Shown: positions 34,523 to 43,866, numbered from the stretch's first letter. The stretch: 64,000 bases of DNA from Flavobacterium sp. LHD-85 (GCF_030929595.1 NZ_JAVFVR010000009.1:124001-188000), one strand, 5' to 3'. A program made the numbers and translations. Notes: generated from the sequence alone by a model not told the origin.

Positions 34523-34597
34523 TGGGCGATGAGGGGTTCGAACCCCCGACCCCCTCGGTGTAAACGAGGTGCTCTGAACCAGCTGAGCTAATCGCCC
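34523..34597 (-). tRNA. tRNA-Val (anticodon TAC), copy 2
   Basis: Same sequence as copy 1, displaced by 166 bp. The repeated unit includes the upstream promoter and leader, so it arose by tandem duplication. Confidence 0.97.
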
Positions 34598-34634
34598 TAT
34601 TTTACTAGGTTGCTATCGTTTGTGATTGCGAGTG

Positions 34635-34664
34635 CAAATATACGGCTAGATTTTGCATTTGCAA
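34635..34664 (-). promoter_or_regulatory. Promoter of tRNA-Val copy 2
   Basis: Minus strand: -33 TTG (34662-34664), 19-bp spacer, -7 TATATTTG (34635-34642). Both boxes are kept while the spacer has diverged from copy 1. Confidence 0.85.
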
Positions 34665-34829
34665 GCTTTTTCAATTAAAAAAAAATGAAATATTTTTTAC
34701 TTTGTTGTTTATCAAACTTCTAAAAGTTAGTTAAAAAGTTTGAACCCTCAACAGATCTTTGTTTTCACTAGTTTATTTTTTTTCCGATGGTTATTATCTC
34801 ATCATATCTAATGAATTCAAGAAAAAACA

Positions 34830-35819
34830 TTATAGATACTCAGAAATATCAATCCAAGCAATACAGCTATGAGTATATCCAGAAGGTACCGCACTAAAAA
34901 TGAGGCGTCTGCCATCAGGAAAAAATTTAGGATGCTGTGAATTGAGATTTCCTGTTGGATCCGTCAGACAAATAGAACCATTTTCAGGCTTATTAAAATT
35001 ATACAGATAGAGAGCGTAACAGCCATCTCGATTACTCTCAAAAGCAATATAGTTTCCGTCTGGGGAAACGGCAGGCGCTCGTCCTTGAAAAGATTTATCG
35101 AAAGAAATTAAATTTGCTGAACTTTCCATGGGTACAGATACAAATCCTTCTTCTGTTTCAATATTAATAAAAATATAGTTTTTATTCTGATTATAATGGG
35201 GATCGTCTACAAATGGAGGCTGTCCAGCAAATGCTATTGATGTTACATTGTTTGGGGAAACCGCAGGCATACCACCGAACATTTTATTGCCATTGGTATC
35301 TATACCGTTCATATTATCGATAATAATAGTTCCGTTAAGACTAAATAATGTACTCATGGGTTGTGTAGGCTGCTTTAGATTCATGACAACTAAACCTTCA
35401 AATGGCAGATTAATGTCCCATTGCGGATAAATACAGTCATTTGTATTTTCAATCTGTTTTAGGTTATTTCCATTAGCATCAACTGTCCAAACAGATATTT
35501 TGTTTTCATATGCTAAATTTAAAGCTATATTATCACCAGTCCAAGCAGGTCTAGTTTGTTGAAGAGAATCGCAATCGCTAAGAAAAAGATGTGGAGAAGG
35601 CATATTTAAATCATCAACAATAAATAGCTTAGTGGTCAACGTTCTCATTTCAGGATTGTATGAGGTTCGTTCAAACACTATAGCATTTCCGTCTGGACCA
35701 ATTGCTGGACGATAATCATTATAAAAGTTATTTATACTTCCCTTAAATGTAATCCAGTTTGGTTTCAGATAATTGCCCATAATTTGATTCGTTTTATAGA
35801 TTAAATAATAAGCTTCCAT
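34830..35819 (-). CDS. TolB/PD40-type beta-propeller protein
   Basis: A 329-residue protein with repeated WD40-like PD40 units: AIGPDGNAIVFERTS, PAVSPNNVTSIAFAG, APAVSPDGNYIAFESNRDG and PKFFPDGRRLIFSAVPSG. It has no signal peptide, unlike periplasmic TolB, so it would be cytoplasmic unless exported another way. A second possible start is MGNYLKPNW at 35780. It has no operon partners. A role in protein binding is likely, with no further detail. Confidence 0.8.
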   Translation of the reverse strand: MEAYYLIYKTNQIMGNYLKPNWITFKGSINNFYNDYRPAIGPDGNAIVFERTSYNPEMRTLTTKLFIVDDLNMPSPHLFLSDCDSLQQTRPAWTGDNIALNLAYENKISVWTVDANGNNLKQIENTNDCIYPQWDINLPFEGLVVMNLKQPTQPMSTLFSLNGTIIIDNMNGIDTNGNKMFGGMPAVSPNNVTSIAFAGQPPFVDDPHYNQNKNYIFINIETEEGFVSVPMESSANLISFDKSFQGRAPAVSPDGNYIAFESNRDGCYALYLYNFNKPENGSICLTDPTGNLNSQHPKFFPDGRRLIFSAVPSGYTHSCIAWIDISEYL

Positions 35820-36177
35820 CCTGATTACTGCTTAAAGTTTTCCAGTTGACTGAATGAAAGTTATAGAATTTGTAAAATAGAAATGCTTTGTATTCGGTTC
35901 AAAATAGTCTACGAACTATTATATTTGAGATTAGGCTAATACAAGTTTTAAAAGAAAAGTTATAAAGTACTCAAAACTAGCGTTTTTTTAATCTAAAACT
36001 ATGCGTAAATATACTTGATTTTAATAAACACAGGCAAAAGCATGCGGTTAGATTTTACATCTGTAAGCCTTAGAAAAACAAGCATACTTTTCGAACCTGA
36101 TAAAATAAGACTCTTTTACTCTTTTCTTATAATTTCGTTAAAAAGTCAAATTGAGAGCTCTAATTCTTAATATTCCT
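35820..36177. other. Intergenic region with a tRNA-promoter-like remnant
   Basis: AT-rich, with no convincing ORF. TAGATTTTACATCTGTAAGC (36049-36068) matches 17 of 20 positions of the spacer and -33 region of tRNA-Val copy 2 (TAGATTTTGCATTTGCAAGC) and is likely a decayed relic. The rest holds no recognised feature. Confidence 0.5.
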
Positions 36178-36207
36178 TTGTAGTAATTCGACTTAGTCAT
36201 ACATTTG
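36178..36207 (+). promoter_or_regulatory. Promoter of the ABC exporter gene
   Basis: -33 TTG (36178-36180), 19-bp spacer, -7 TACATTTG (36200-36207). The implied start near 36214 leaves a 16-nt leader to the ATG at 36230 and argues against the upstream TTG start at 36218. Confidence 0.8.
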
Positions 36208-36229
36208 CATACCTTAATTGTATATTCAA

Positions 36230-38020
36230 ATGGCAAGATTCCAAGAAAATGATTTACCGAAAGCTAAATTAAACTCTAACTCCCTTCAAAAAGCTCTCCG
36301 AATTTTTAAATACGCTAAAAACCACAAATGGAAATTCTTCCTAGGTTTGATTTTTCTCTTTTTAACAAGCGCCACTGCCCTAGCTTTTCCTAAACTAATG
36401 GGAATGCTTGTAGATTGCGTTACCAATAAAAACCTTTCTAGAGCAAATGAAATTGCTTTAGGTTTAATAGCAATTCTTGGGCTTCAGGCAATTTTTTCTT
36501 TCTTCAGAATTTCATTATTTGTGAATTTTACAGAAAACTCGCTATCGAACATTCGTTTTGCTTTATACGAGAATCTGATAAAGTTGCCAATGTCTTTTTA
36601 TTCTCAAAAACGTGTTGGAGAACTAAATAGTAGAATCAGTGCTGATATTTCGCAGTTGCAAGATACTTTCAGTACAACAATTGCAGAGTTTTTACGTCAG
36701 TTTATTTTAATTATTGGAGGTTTTGTAATCTTAGGAAGCATTAGTCCAAAATTAACCTTAATGATGCTGGCAATTGTGCCTGTGGTGGCGGTTGCAGCTG
36801 TAATCTTTGGAAGATTTATTCGGAAATACGGAAAAAAAACGCAAGATAAAGTTGCCGAAAGTCAAGTTATCGTTGAAGAAACTTTACAAGGAATTAGCAA
36901 TGTTAAGGCATTTGCTAACGAATGGTATGAAATTCAGCGTTATAAAAATAAAATCAGAGAAATTGTAAAGATTGCTATTAAAGGTGGTCAATACAGAGGT
37001 TATTTTGCTTCGTTCATTATCCTTTGTCTTTTCGGATGTGTTGTTGCTGTAGTTTGGTACGGAATCACCTTAACAATTAAAGGAGAAGTTGAAGGTGTTG
37101 GAGATTTAATTTCGTTTGTCTTATACACTACTTTTATCGGCGCGTCTTTTGGTGGAATTGCCGAAATGTATGCCCAGATTCAAAAAGCAGTTGGTGCAAC
37201 AGAACGTGTTTTCGAATTATTAGAAGAAACCCCTGAAGAAATCAATGCCAAACCAAGGCTTACTGCTGTTGAGAAAATAAAAGGAAATGTAGTTTTCAAC
37301 AATGTTGCTTTTAGCTATCCTTCGAGAAAAGAGGTTCAAGTTTTAAAAGACGTTAATTTCAATGCAGAATTCGGTCAGAAAATAGCGATCGTTGGACCAA
37401 GTGGCGCTGGAAAATCTACTATTTCTTCTCTTCTATTACGTTTTTACGACATTACTTCTGGAGAGATTTTAGTTGACGGGAAAAATATCCACGACTACGA
37501 TTTAGAAGATCTACGCGGAAATATGAGTATCGTCCCTCAAGACGTAATTTTATTTGGTGGAACCATTAGAGAAAATATTGCCTATGGAAATCCAAACGCT
37601 TCAGAAGAAGAAATTATAGCAGCTGCAAAACAAGCCAATGCGTTCAATTTTGTTGATGGTTTCCCTGAGAAATTTGAAACTTTGGTTGGAGAACGAGGTG
37701 TTAAACTTTCTGGAGGACAGCGCCAGCGTATTGCTATTGCGAGAGCGTTGCTTAAAAATCCAAGTATTTTAATTCTAGATGAAGCAACATCGTCTTTGGA
37801 TAGCGAAAGCGAAAAATTAGTTCAAGAAGCCCTAGAAGTCTTAATGGAAGGAAGAACAAGCATTATTATTGCGCACCGTCTTTCAACAATTAGAAATGCA
37901 GACAAAATCCTAGTTTTAGATAACGGAAAAATCTCTGAAGAAGGAACGCATCAAGAATTGATAAACTTAGAAAACGGAATTTATAAGAATTTAAGCAACT
38001 TGCAGTTTAGTAACTCTTAA
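36230..38020 (+). CDS. ABC exporter, fused membrane and ATPase domains (MsbA-like)
   Basis: A 596-residue half-transporter. A six-helix ABC membrane domain (about 30-315) is followed by an ATPase domain with Walker A GPSGAGKST, Q loop region SIVPQDVILFGGTIRENI, signature LSGGQRQRIAIARALL, and Walker B ILILDEATSSLD. It forms a homodimer that exports lipids, LPS precursors or drugs. The ATG at 36230 is chosen from the promoter position. It is a single-gene unit with a terminator at 38042. Confidence 0.93.
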   Translation: MARFQENDLPKAKLNSNSLQKALRIFKYAKNHKWKFFLGLIFLFLTSATALAFPKLMGMLVDCVTNKNLSRANEIALGLIAILGLQAIFSFFRISLFVNFTENSLSNIRFALYENLIKLPMSFYSQKRVGELNSRISADISQLQDTFSTTIAEFLRQFILIIGGFVILGSISPKLTLMMLAIVPVVAVAAVIFGRFIRKYGKKTQDKVAESQVIVEETLQGISNVKAFANEWYEIQRYKNKIREIVKIAIKGGQYRGYFASFIILCLFGCVVAVVWYGITLTIKGEVEGVGDLISFVLYTTFIGASFGGIAEMYAQIQKAVGATERVFELLEETPEEINAKPRLTAVEKIKGNVVFNNVAFSYPSRKEVQVLKDVNFNAEFGQKIAIVGPSGAGKSTISSLLLRFYDITSGEILVDGKNIHDYDLEDLRGNMSIVPQDVILFGGTIRENIAYGNPNASEEEIIAAAKQANAFNFVDGFPEKFETLVGERGVKLSGGQRQRIAIARALLKNPSILILDEATSSLDSESEKLVQEALEVLMEGRTSIIIAHRLSTIRNADKILVLDNGKISEEGTHQELINLENGIYKNLSNLQFSNS

Positions 38021-38041
38021 TTTTAAATTCCAAATTCCAAT

Positions 38042-38076
38042 AAAAAACTCCGTTTGTATTGCAAACGGAGTTTTTT
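38042..38076. terminator. Bidirectional terminator
   Basis: AAAAAACTCCGTTTG pairs with CAAACGGAGTTTTTT. It lies between the convergent exporter and proline dehydrogenase genes. A degenerate TCCGACGGG...CAGTCAGA element follows at about 38092-38122. Confidence 0.9.
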
Positions 38077-38172
38077 ATATTATTTAAAGTAAATCCGACG
38101 GGTTTTAAAAGCCAGTCAGATTTATAAATGTTTTGGAATTTGGAATTTAAAAAATTGGAATTTATAATTAAT

Positions 38173-39342
38173 TTATTTCCCTTTTCTACGTTTACGTTCT
38201 GCTTTAATCATAGATAATTCACGGCTTGTTTGACCTGCTACAGAAGTATTTTCTTCTGCACGACGAATCAAATATGGCATAACATCTTTTACAGGTCCGA
38301 ATGGCAAGTATTTGGCAACATTATAACCGTTTTGAGCTAAGTTATAGCTAATATTATCACTCATTCCATATAATTGGCCGAACCAGATTCTAGAATCGTT
38401 TTTAGCAATTCCTTTCTGAGCCATCATTTCCATTAATTTATAAGAACTTAATTCGTTGTGAGTTCCAGCAAAAATGGCCATTTTATCAATATGCTCTAAC
38501 ATATATTGTACAGCATTATCATAATTTACATCAGTTGCTTCTTTAGAAACACAGATTGGAGAAACATACCCTTTTTCTTCGGCTCTTTTGTTTTCTTTTT
38601 CCATATAAGCACCGCGAACTAATTTCATTCCGATATAAAAACCTTCAGTTTTAGCCACTTCATGAAGTTTTTTAAGATAATCTAAACGATCCCAGCGGTA
38701 CATTTGCAAAGTGTTAAATACAATTGCTTTTTCTTTATTGTATTTACGCATCATTTCTGTTACCAGATCATCGGCAGCGTCTTGCATCCAGCTTTCTTCA
38801 CCATCAATTAATAAAGCAACATCTTTTTTATGCGCTTCACTGCATATTTTATCAAAACGGGCTACTACTCTATCCCATTCTGCTTGTTCAGCTGGGTTTA
38901 AAGTTTGTTTCTCTCCTAATTTTTCATACAATTCAAAACGTCCTAAACCTGTTGGTTTAAATACAGCAAACGGGATCGCTAAACGTTCCTTAGCAAAATC
39001 TACTGTTCTTAAAGTCATTTCTAAAGCAGCGTCAAATTGCTCCTCTTCTTCTTTTCCTTCAACTGAATAGTCTAAAACAGAAGAAACTCCTTTTGTAAAC
39101 ATTTTGTCGACTACAGAAAGACAGTCATTCTCGTTTACACCACCGCAAAAATGGTCAAAAACAGTTGCTCTAATTAATCCTTCTACTGGTAAATGAGCTT
39201 TAATTGCAAAATTAGTTACAGCAGTCCCAATTCTTACTAAAGGCTCGCTGTCAATCATTTTGAAAAGAAAATAAGCTCTATCAAGTTCCGTGTCACTCTT
39301 TAGTGAAAATGCAACCTGTGTGTTATCGAATATCTTTTCCAT
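38173..39342 (-). CDS. Proline dehydrogenase, monofunctional
   Basis: A 389-residue flavoenzyme that oxidises proline to pyrroline-5-carboxylate, feeding electrons to quinones. The TIM-barrel core includes IPFAVFKPTGLGRFELYEKL, DVALLIDGEESWMQDAADDL, YIGMKLVRGAYMEKE, FAGTHNELS and the C-terminal YLPFGPVKDVMPYLIRRAEE signature with the substrate-binding RR pair. The dehydrogenase partner (PutA C-terminal part) is not adjacent. A -7 box TATATTTG lies on the minus strand about 18 bp upstream of the ATG. Confidence 0.94.
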   Translation of the reverse strand: MEKIFDNTQVAFSLKSDTELDRAYFLFKMIDSEPLVRIGTAVTNFAIKAHLPVEGLIRATVFDHFCGGVNENDCLSVVDKMFTKGVSSVLDYSVEGKEEEEQFDAALEMTLRTVDFAKERLAIPFAVFKPTGLGRFELYEKLGEKQTLNPAEQAEWDRVVARFDKICSEAHKKDVALLIDGEESWMQDAADDLVTEMMRKYNKEKAIVFNTLQMYRWDRLDYLKKLHEVAKTEGFYIGMKLVRGAYMEKENKRAEEKGYVSPICVSKEATDVNYDNAVQYMLEHIDKMAIFAGTHNELSSYKLMEMMAQKGIAKNDSRIWFGQLYGMSDNISYNLAQNGYNVAKYLPFGPVKDVMPYLIRRAEENTSVAGQTSRELSMIKAERKRRKGK

Positions 39343-39588
39343 TAAAATTTATTTTTTATGCAAATATAGAGAGTGTTTTGAATATTTTTCACTAAACGGT
39401 ATCATATTTTTCAATATTCTTAACAAGAACATCGCAATTGTTAATTTATGATGTAAATATTTATTTCTTGAAGAGTTTTATTTTAAATTTAAAGATGCAA
39501 ACCTACATTTTAAACAAATTAGCGATAAAGTTTGAATATATTTTAGTTTAAAATGCCTTATTTTGTGCTTTCAATTAACTAAAGAATT

Positions 39589-40656
39589 ATGCAATCTATT
39601 CAAGCCAATAATTATCTCGTACATTTTAATGAGAATGCTTACGAAGCTTTAAATAAACATTTAAGAGAAAGTAAATATTCTAATATATTTATAATTGTTG
39701 ATGATCAGACCAATGAGTATTGTTTATCTAAATTTATTCCTCTTCTAGAAACCGATTTAGCAATCGAAATCATTGAATTTGAAGCTGGAGAAGCAAATAA
39801 AAATATCGAAACTTGTATTGAGATCTGGAATATTTTGACAGAACTTGGGGCAGATAGAAAATCACTTATCATTAATTTAGGAGGAGGCGTTGTAACCGAC
39901 TTAGGAGGTTTTGTCGCTTCTACGTTTAAAAGAGGTGTAGATTTTATCAATATCCCTACTACTCTATTATCTATGGTTGATGCTTCTGTAGGAGGAAAAA
40001 CAGGTGTCGATTTAGGAAATCTTAAAAATCAGATTGGTGTTATTAATGTACCGCAAATGGTATTAATTGATACGCAATACTTAGAAACATTACCTCAAAG
40101 CGAAATGCGTTCTGGATTGGCAGAAATGCTAAAACATGGTTTAATATATGACGCACCTTACTGGAGACAATTTTCAGATTTAAAATCAATTGTTTTTGAC
40201 GAATTAGATCAATTGATTTATCGTTCTGTTGAAATTAAGAATGAAATCGTTATTCAGGACCCAACGGAGAAAAACATTCGTAAAGCCTTAAATTTTGGGC
40301 ATACTTTAGGACATGCTATTGAAGGGTATTTCTTGGAAAGCGAAGAAAAAACCACTTTGCTGCATGGTGAAGCAATCGCGGTTGGAATGATTTTAGAAAG
40401 CTACATTTCGCTTCAAAAGGGATTAATTTCTGCAGAAGAATATAGAGAAATCAAAGCCGTAATAAAAGATATTTATGATGATGTGATTTTTGAAGAAAAT
40501 GACATTGATCCGATCTTAGAATTGTTAATTCACGACAAAAAAAATGAATACGGTTTAATTCAATTTGCATTAATTGAAGGAATCGGAAAAATTAAAATTA
40601 ACCAATCCGTTGAAAATAAATTGATTCTAGAAGCGTTTGAGGATTATAAATCTTAA
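39589..40656 (+). CDS. aroB: 3-dehydroquinate synthase
   Basis: A 355-residue second enzyme of the shikimate pathway, converting DAHP to 3-dehydroquinate with NAD and a divalent metal. Visible parts are GGGVVTDLGGFVASTFKRG (NAD and substrate loop), TTLLSMVDASVGGKTGVD, ALNFGHTLGHAIEGY and LLHGEAIAVGM with the metal His residues. Length is normal. It is divergent from proline dehydrogenase and 303 bp upstream of the arginine decarboxylase gene on the same strand. Confidence 0.95.
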   Translation: MQSIQANNYLVHFNENAYEALNKHLRESKYSNIFIIVDDQTNEYCLSKFIPLLETDLAIEIIEFEAGEANKNIETCIEIWNILTELGADRKSLIINLGGGVVTDLGGFVASTFKRGVDFINIPTTLLSMVDASVGGKTGVDLGNLKNQIGVINVPQMVLIDTQYLETLPQSEMRSGLAEMLKHGLIYDAPYWRQFSDLKSIVFDELDQLIYRSVEIKNEIVIQDPTEKNIRKALNFGHTLGHAIEGYFLESEEKTTLLHGEAIAVGMILESYISLQKGLISAEEYREIKAVIKDIYDDVIFEENDIDPILELLIHDKKNEYGLIQFALIEGIGKIKINQSVENKLILEAFEDYKS

Positions 40657-40676
40657 ACTTTTTTTAATCAAAAGCA

Positions 40677-40708
40677 TTGCATTTGGTATATATTATTTTT
40701 TACATTTG
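40677..40708 (+). promoter_or_regulatory. Candidate promoter of the speA leader
   Basis: TTG (40677-40679), 21-bp spacer, -7 TACATTTG (40701-40708). It would start transcription about 40713-40716, giving speA a 5' leader of about 245 nt. Confidence 0.6.
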
Positions 40709-40712
40709 CGCC

Positions 40713-40892
40713 ATGAAAACAAAGAATCAGCAAAGGCACTTCAGCTCTTACAGAAACAGACTCAACAGTTCTTTATTAAGAATGTTGAACCGTTTCTATA
40801 ATAGTAAAAGCCCTTTCTGTTTTGATGTTTTCCAATGTACAAAAGCAGAGCATGAAAAACTGCCTATTATATTTGCCAATATTAGAGTTTGA
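40713..40892 (+). CDS. Possible 59-residue leader peptide or leader RNA
   Basis: An ATG at 40713 opens a 59-codon basic reading frame (MKTKNQQRHFSSYRNRLNSS...). It lies at or next to the predicted transcription start, so if translated it would be leaderless. No family was recognised. The region may equally be only the untranslated leader of the arginine decarboxylase gene; polyamine biosynthetic genes often have regulated leaders. Confidence 0.3.
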   Translation: MKTKNQQRHFSSYRNRLNSSLLRMLNRFYNSKSPFCFDVFQCTKAEHEKLPIIFANIRV

Positions 40893-40959
40893 ATTTAAGA
40901 TTAAGTCCCCAAAAGCCTAAATTAAATTATAATTACAATCTCTAAACATTGACAAATAA

Positions 40960-42363
40960 ATGAATACAAAATATTCTGATCTAATAAACCAAACATACTA
41001 CTTTCCGCAAGAGGAATTTAAACTAAACAAAGACAACCTTCAGTTTCATAATATCGATTTGATGAAATTGGTTGAGCAATATGGTACGCCATTAAAGTTT
41101 ACTTACCTTCCTCAGATTTCTGAAAACATCAATAAAGCAAAAGCATGGTTCAGAAAATCAATGGAAAAGAATAAATACGACGCTAAATATTACTATTGCT
41201 ATTGTACAAAAAGCTCTCATTTTGAATACATTATGAACGAAGCTTTCAAGAATAACATTCACATTGAGACTTCATCTGCTTTTGATGTTAATATTGTGGA
41301 GAATTTATTGGAAAATGGAAAAATCAACAAAAGTACGTATGTAATCTGTAACGGTTTTAAAAGAGACGAATACATTACTAACATTGGTAGATTAATCAAC
41401 AACGGACATAAAAATACTATTCCGATTATTGATAACTACGAAGAGTTAGATTTGCTTCAAGCAGAAATTAAAGGAAAGTTCAAAATCGGAATCCGTATTG
41501 CTGCTGAAGAAGAACCTAAATTTGAGTTTTATACTTCAAGATTAGGTATTGGTTACAAGAACATAGTTTCTTTCTATAAAAAACAAATTCAGGAGAATGA
41601 TAAATTAGAGCTGAAAATGCTTCACTTCTTTATCAATACTGGAATTAACGATACATCATATTATTGGAATGAGCTTGTAAAATGTATTAAAGTATACATT
41701 GCTCTTAAGAAAGAGTGCCCTACTCTAGACGGTCTGAACATCGGTGGTGGTTTCCCAATTAAGAATTCACTTGCCTTTGAATATGATTATCAATATATGA
41801 TTGATGAAATTATCAATCAGATTAAAATTGCTTGTGATGAAGCTGAAGTTGATGTTCCAAATATTTTTACGGAATTTGGATCATTTACTGTAGGTGAAAG
41901 CGGTGGTGCAATCTATCAGATTTTGTATCAAAAACAACAAAATGATAGAGAAAAATGGAATATGATCGACTCATCTTTCATTACCACTTTACCAGACACT
42001 TGGGCTATAAATAAACGTTTTATCATGCTGGCTATCAACCGCTGGAATGATACATACGAGCGGGTTCTGTTAGGAGGTCTTACTTGTGATAGTGACGACT
42101 ATTACAATTCTGAGCAAAACATGAACGCCATTTATCTGCCTAAGTACAACAAAGAGAAGCCTTTGTATATTGGTTTCTTTAATACTGGCGCTTATCAAGA
42201 AACAATTGGAGGATACGGCGGTTTGCACCACTGTTTGATTCCGCAGCCAAAACATATCTTAATTGATCGTGATGAAAATGGAATTCTGGCAACCGAAGTG
42301 TTCTCAGAACAACAGACTTCAGACGATGTTTTAAAGATTCTAGGCTACAAAAAAAAGGTGTAA
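40960..42363 (+). CDS. speA: Arginine decarboxylase, biosynthetic, short Bacteroidota type
   Basis: A 467-residue PLP enzyme of the alanine-racemase-fold III group that makes agmatine from arginine. The PLP Lys84 sits in CYCTKSSHFEYI. SSAFDVNIVENLL, LKMLHFFINTGINDT, LNIGGGFPIKNS and TEFGSFTVGESGG are further barrel and C-terminal signatures. It is shorter than E. coli SpeA (about 630), which has extra domains. It precedes the DHS-like gene by 97 bp, with no agmatinase gene between. Confidence 0.93.
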   Translation: MNTKYSDLINQTYYFPQEEFKLNKDNLQFHNIDLMKLVEQYGTPLKFTYLPQISENINKAKAWFRKSMEKNKYDAKYYYCYCTKSSHFEYIMNEAFKNNIHIETSSAFDVNIVENLLENGKINKSTYVICNGFKRDEYITNIGRLINNGHKNTIPIIDNYEELDLLQAEIKGKFKIGIRIAAEEEPKFEFYTSRLGIGYKNIVSFYKKQIQENDKLELKMLHFFINTGINDTSYYWNELVKCIKVYIALKKECPTLDGLNIGGGFPIKNSLAFEYDYQYMIDEIINQIKIACDEAEVDVPNIFTEFGSFTVGESGGAIYQILYQKQQNDREKWNMIDSSFITTLPDTWAINKRFIMLAINRWNDTYERVLLGGLTCDSDDYYNSEQNMNAIYLPKYNKEKPLYIGFFNTGAYQETIGGYGGLHHCLIPQPKHILIDRDENGILATEVFSEQQTSDDVLKILGYKKKV

Positions 42364-42460
42364 AAAAAACGGCAGATTAAGTTATAGTTTTTCTTAAAAA
42401 ATTCTTAATTTGCATTAACATCCAAAAAGGTTAAACTTTTTAATTCAAAAAAACAAAAAA

Positions 42461-43429
42461 ATGAAAGGACCAATCAGTCAGTTTATTGAAAAACATTATT
42501 TGCATTTTAACTCTGCTTCGTTAGTAGATGCTGCAAAGGCATACGAACAGCAATTAGCCGATGGTGCAAAGATGCTGGTAAGTATGGCTGGCGCAATGAG
42601 TACAGCAGAAATTGGTAAAATTTTTGCCGAAGTAATCAGACAAGACAAAGTGCATATTATTTCATGTACTGGAGCAAACTTAGAAGAAGATATCATGAAT
42701 TTAGTAGCTCATTCTCACTACGAGAGAGTTCCTAACTACCGTGATTTGACACCAGAAGACGAATGGGCTTTATTAGAAAGAGGATTAAACCGTGTTACAG
42801 ACACTTGTATTCCTGAGCATGAAGCTTTCCGTCGTTTACAAAAACATATTTACAAAATTTGGAAAGATGCTGACGACAAAGGAGAACGTTACTTCCCACA
42901 CGAATTTATGTATAAAATGTTATTGTCTGGCGTTTTAGAAGAGTATTACGAAATTGATCTAAAAGATAGCTGGATGTATGCAGCTGCAGAGAAAAACTTA
43001 CCGATTATCGTTCCAGGATGGGAAGATAGTACGATGGGTAACATCTTTGCTTCATACGTAATTAAAGGAGAATTAAAAGCGTCTACCATGAAATCTGGAA
43101 TTGAATACATGACTTTCCTTGCGGATTGGTATTCTAGAAACAGTTCAAACGGAATTGGATTCTTCCAAATCGGTGGTGGTATCGCGGGTGACTTCCCTAT
43201 CTGTGTGGTGCCTATGCTATACCAAGATATGGAGATGCACGATGTTCCATTTTGGAGTTATTTCTGCCAAATCTCAGATTCAACAACTAGTTATGGTTCT
43301 TACTCTGGGGCAGTTCCAAATGAAAAAATCACTTGGGGCAAATTAGACATCAAAACACCAAAATTTATTATTGAATCGGATGCTACAATTGTTGCTCCGT
43401 TAATTTTTGCATACTTATTAGATTTATAA
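42461..43429 (+). CDS. Deoxyhypusine synthase-like protein
   Basis: A 322-residue NAD-dependent enzyme fold of the deoxyhypusine synthase family. The active-site Lys is kept at about residue 294 (ITWGKLDIKTPKF). VSMAGAMSTAEIGKIFAEVI, IISCTGANLEEDIMNL and VPGWEDSTMGNIFASY are family motifs. Bacteria lack eIF5A, so the product is probably a free polyamine such as homospermidine or an agmatine derivative. It follows speA and precedes the acidic protein by 8 nt. Confidence 0.9.
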   Translation: MKGPISQFIEKHYLHFNSASLVDAAKAYEQQLADGAKMLVSMAGAMSTAEIGKIFAEVIRQDKVHIISCTGANLEEDIMNLVAHSHYERVPNYRDLTPEDEWALLERGLNRVTDTCIPEHEAFRRLQKHIYKIWKDADDKGERYFPHEFMYKMLLSGVLEEYYEIDLKDSWMYAAAEKNLPIIVPGWEDSTMGNIFASYVIKGELKASTMKSGIEYMTFLADWYSRNSSNGIGFFQIGGGIAGDFPICVVPMLYQDMEMHDVPFWSYFCQISDSTTSYGSYSGAVPNEKITWGKLDIKTPKFIIESDATIVAPLIFAYLLDL

Positions 43430-43437
43430 GATAATTT

Positions 43438-43848
43438 ATGAAAAGAGTTATAGTAGACTACGCCAAACTTACCAACGAAATTTTAAACCTTTTGGTTGAA
43501 AAATTTCCTGATGGTTATGATGATTCGGATGTAATCCGTTTTAGAAATGCTAAAAACGAATTGGTTGAAGCTGTTGAAGTTCGTACTGAAGACACTATTT
43601 ACTTAGTAAAAATTAGTACTAAACTTGCTGACAGAATTGAAAACTACGATGAAGATGACGATTTAGATGTTGATGTAGATGCAATTGCGCCAGTTAAAGG
43701 TATAGATCTTGATGATGATATTAGTGACGACGATGATGACGATGATAATCACGACAAGCCAGATACTGATGGTGGCGACGATGATGACGATGATGATGAT
43801 AAAGCAGACACTGATTATGATGAAGAAGACGAAGATGATGAAGATTAA
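43438..43848 (+). CDS. Acidic-tailed hypothetical protein
   Basis: A 136-residue protein. The first 70 residues are a folded-looking domain (VDYAKLTNEILNLLVEKFPD...ELVEAVEVRTEDTIYLVKIS). The last 65 are almost all Asp with some Glu, Lys and Thr, an extreme polyanionic tail. Homologues in flavobacteria are sometimes mislabelled DNA primase. The tail could bind metal, polyamines or basic proteins; polyamine binding would fit its place after the DHS-like gene but is only a guess. A strong terminator follows. Confidence 0.75.
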   Translation: MKRVIVDYAKLTNEILNLLVEKFPDGYDDSDVIRFRNAKNELVEAVEVRTEDTIYLVKISTKLADRIENYDEDDDLDVDVDAIAPVKGIDLDDDISDDDDDDDNHDKPDTDGGDDDDDDDDKADTDYDEEDEDDED

Positions 43849-43866
43849 TTCATTTTCTTTTGAATA

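Noticed and set aside
36218..36229. Upstream TTG start for the ABC exporter
   Set aside because: It is only 4 nt from the predicted transcription start; the ATG at 36230 is better placed.
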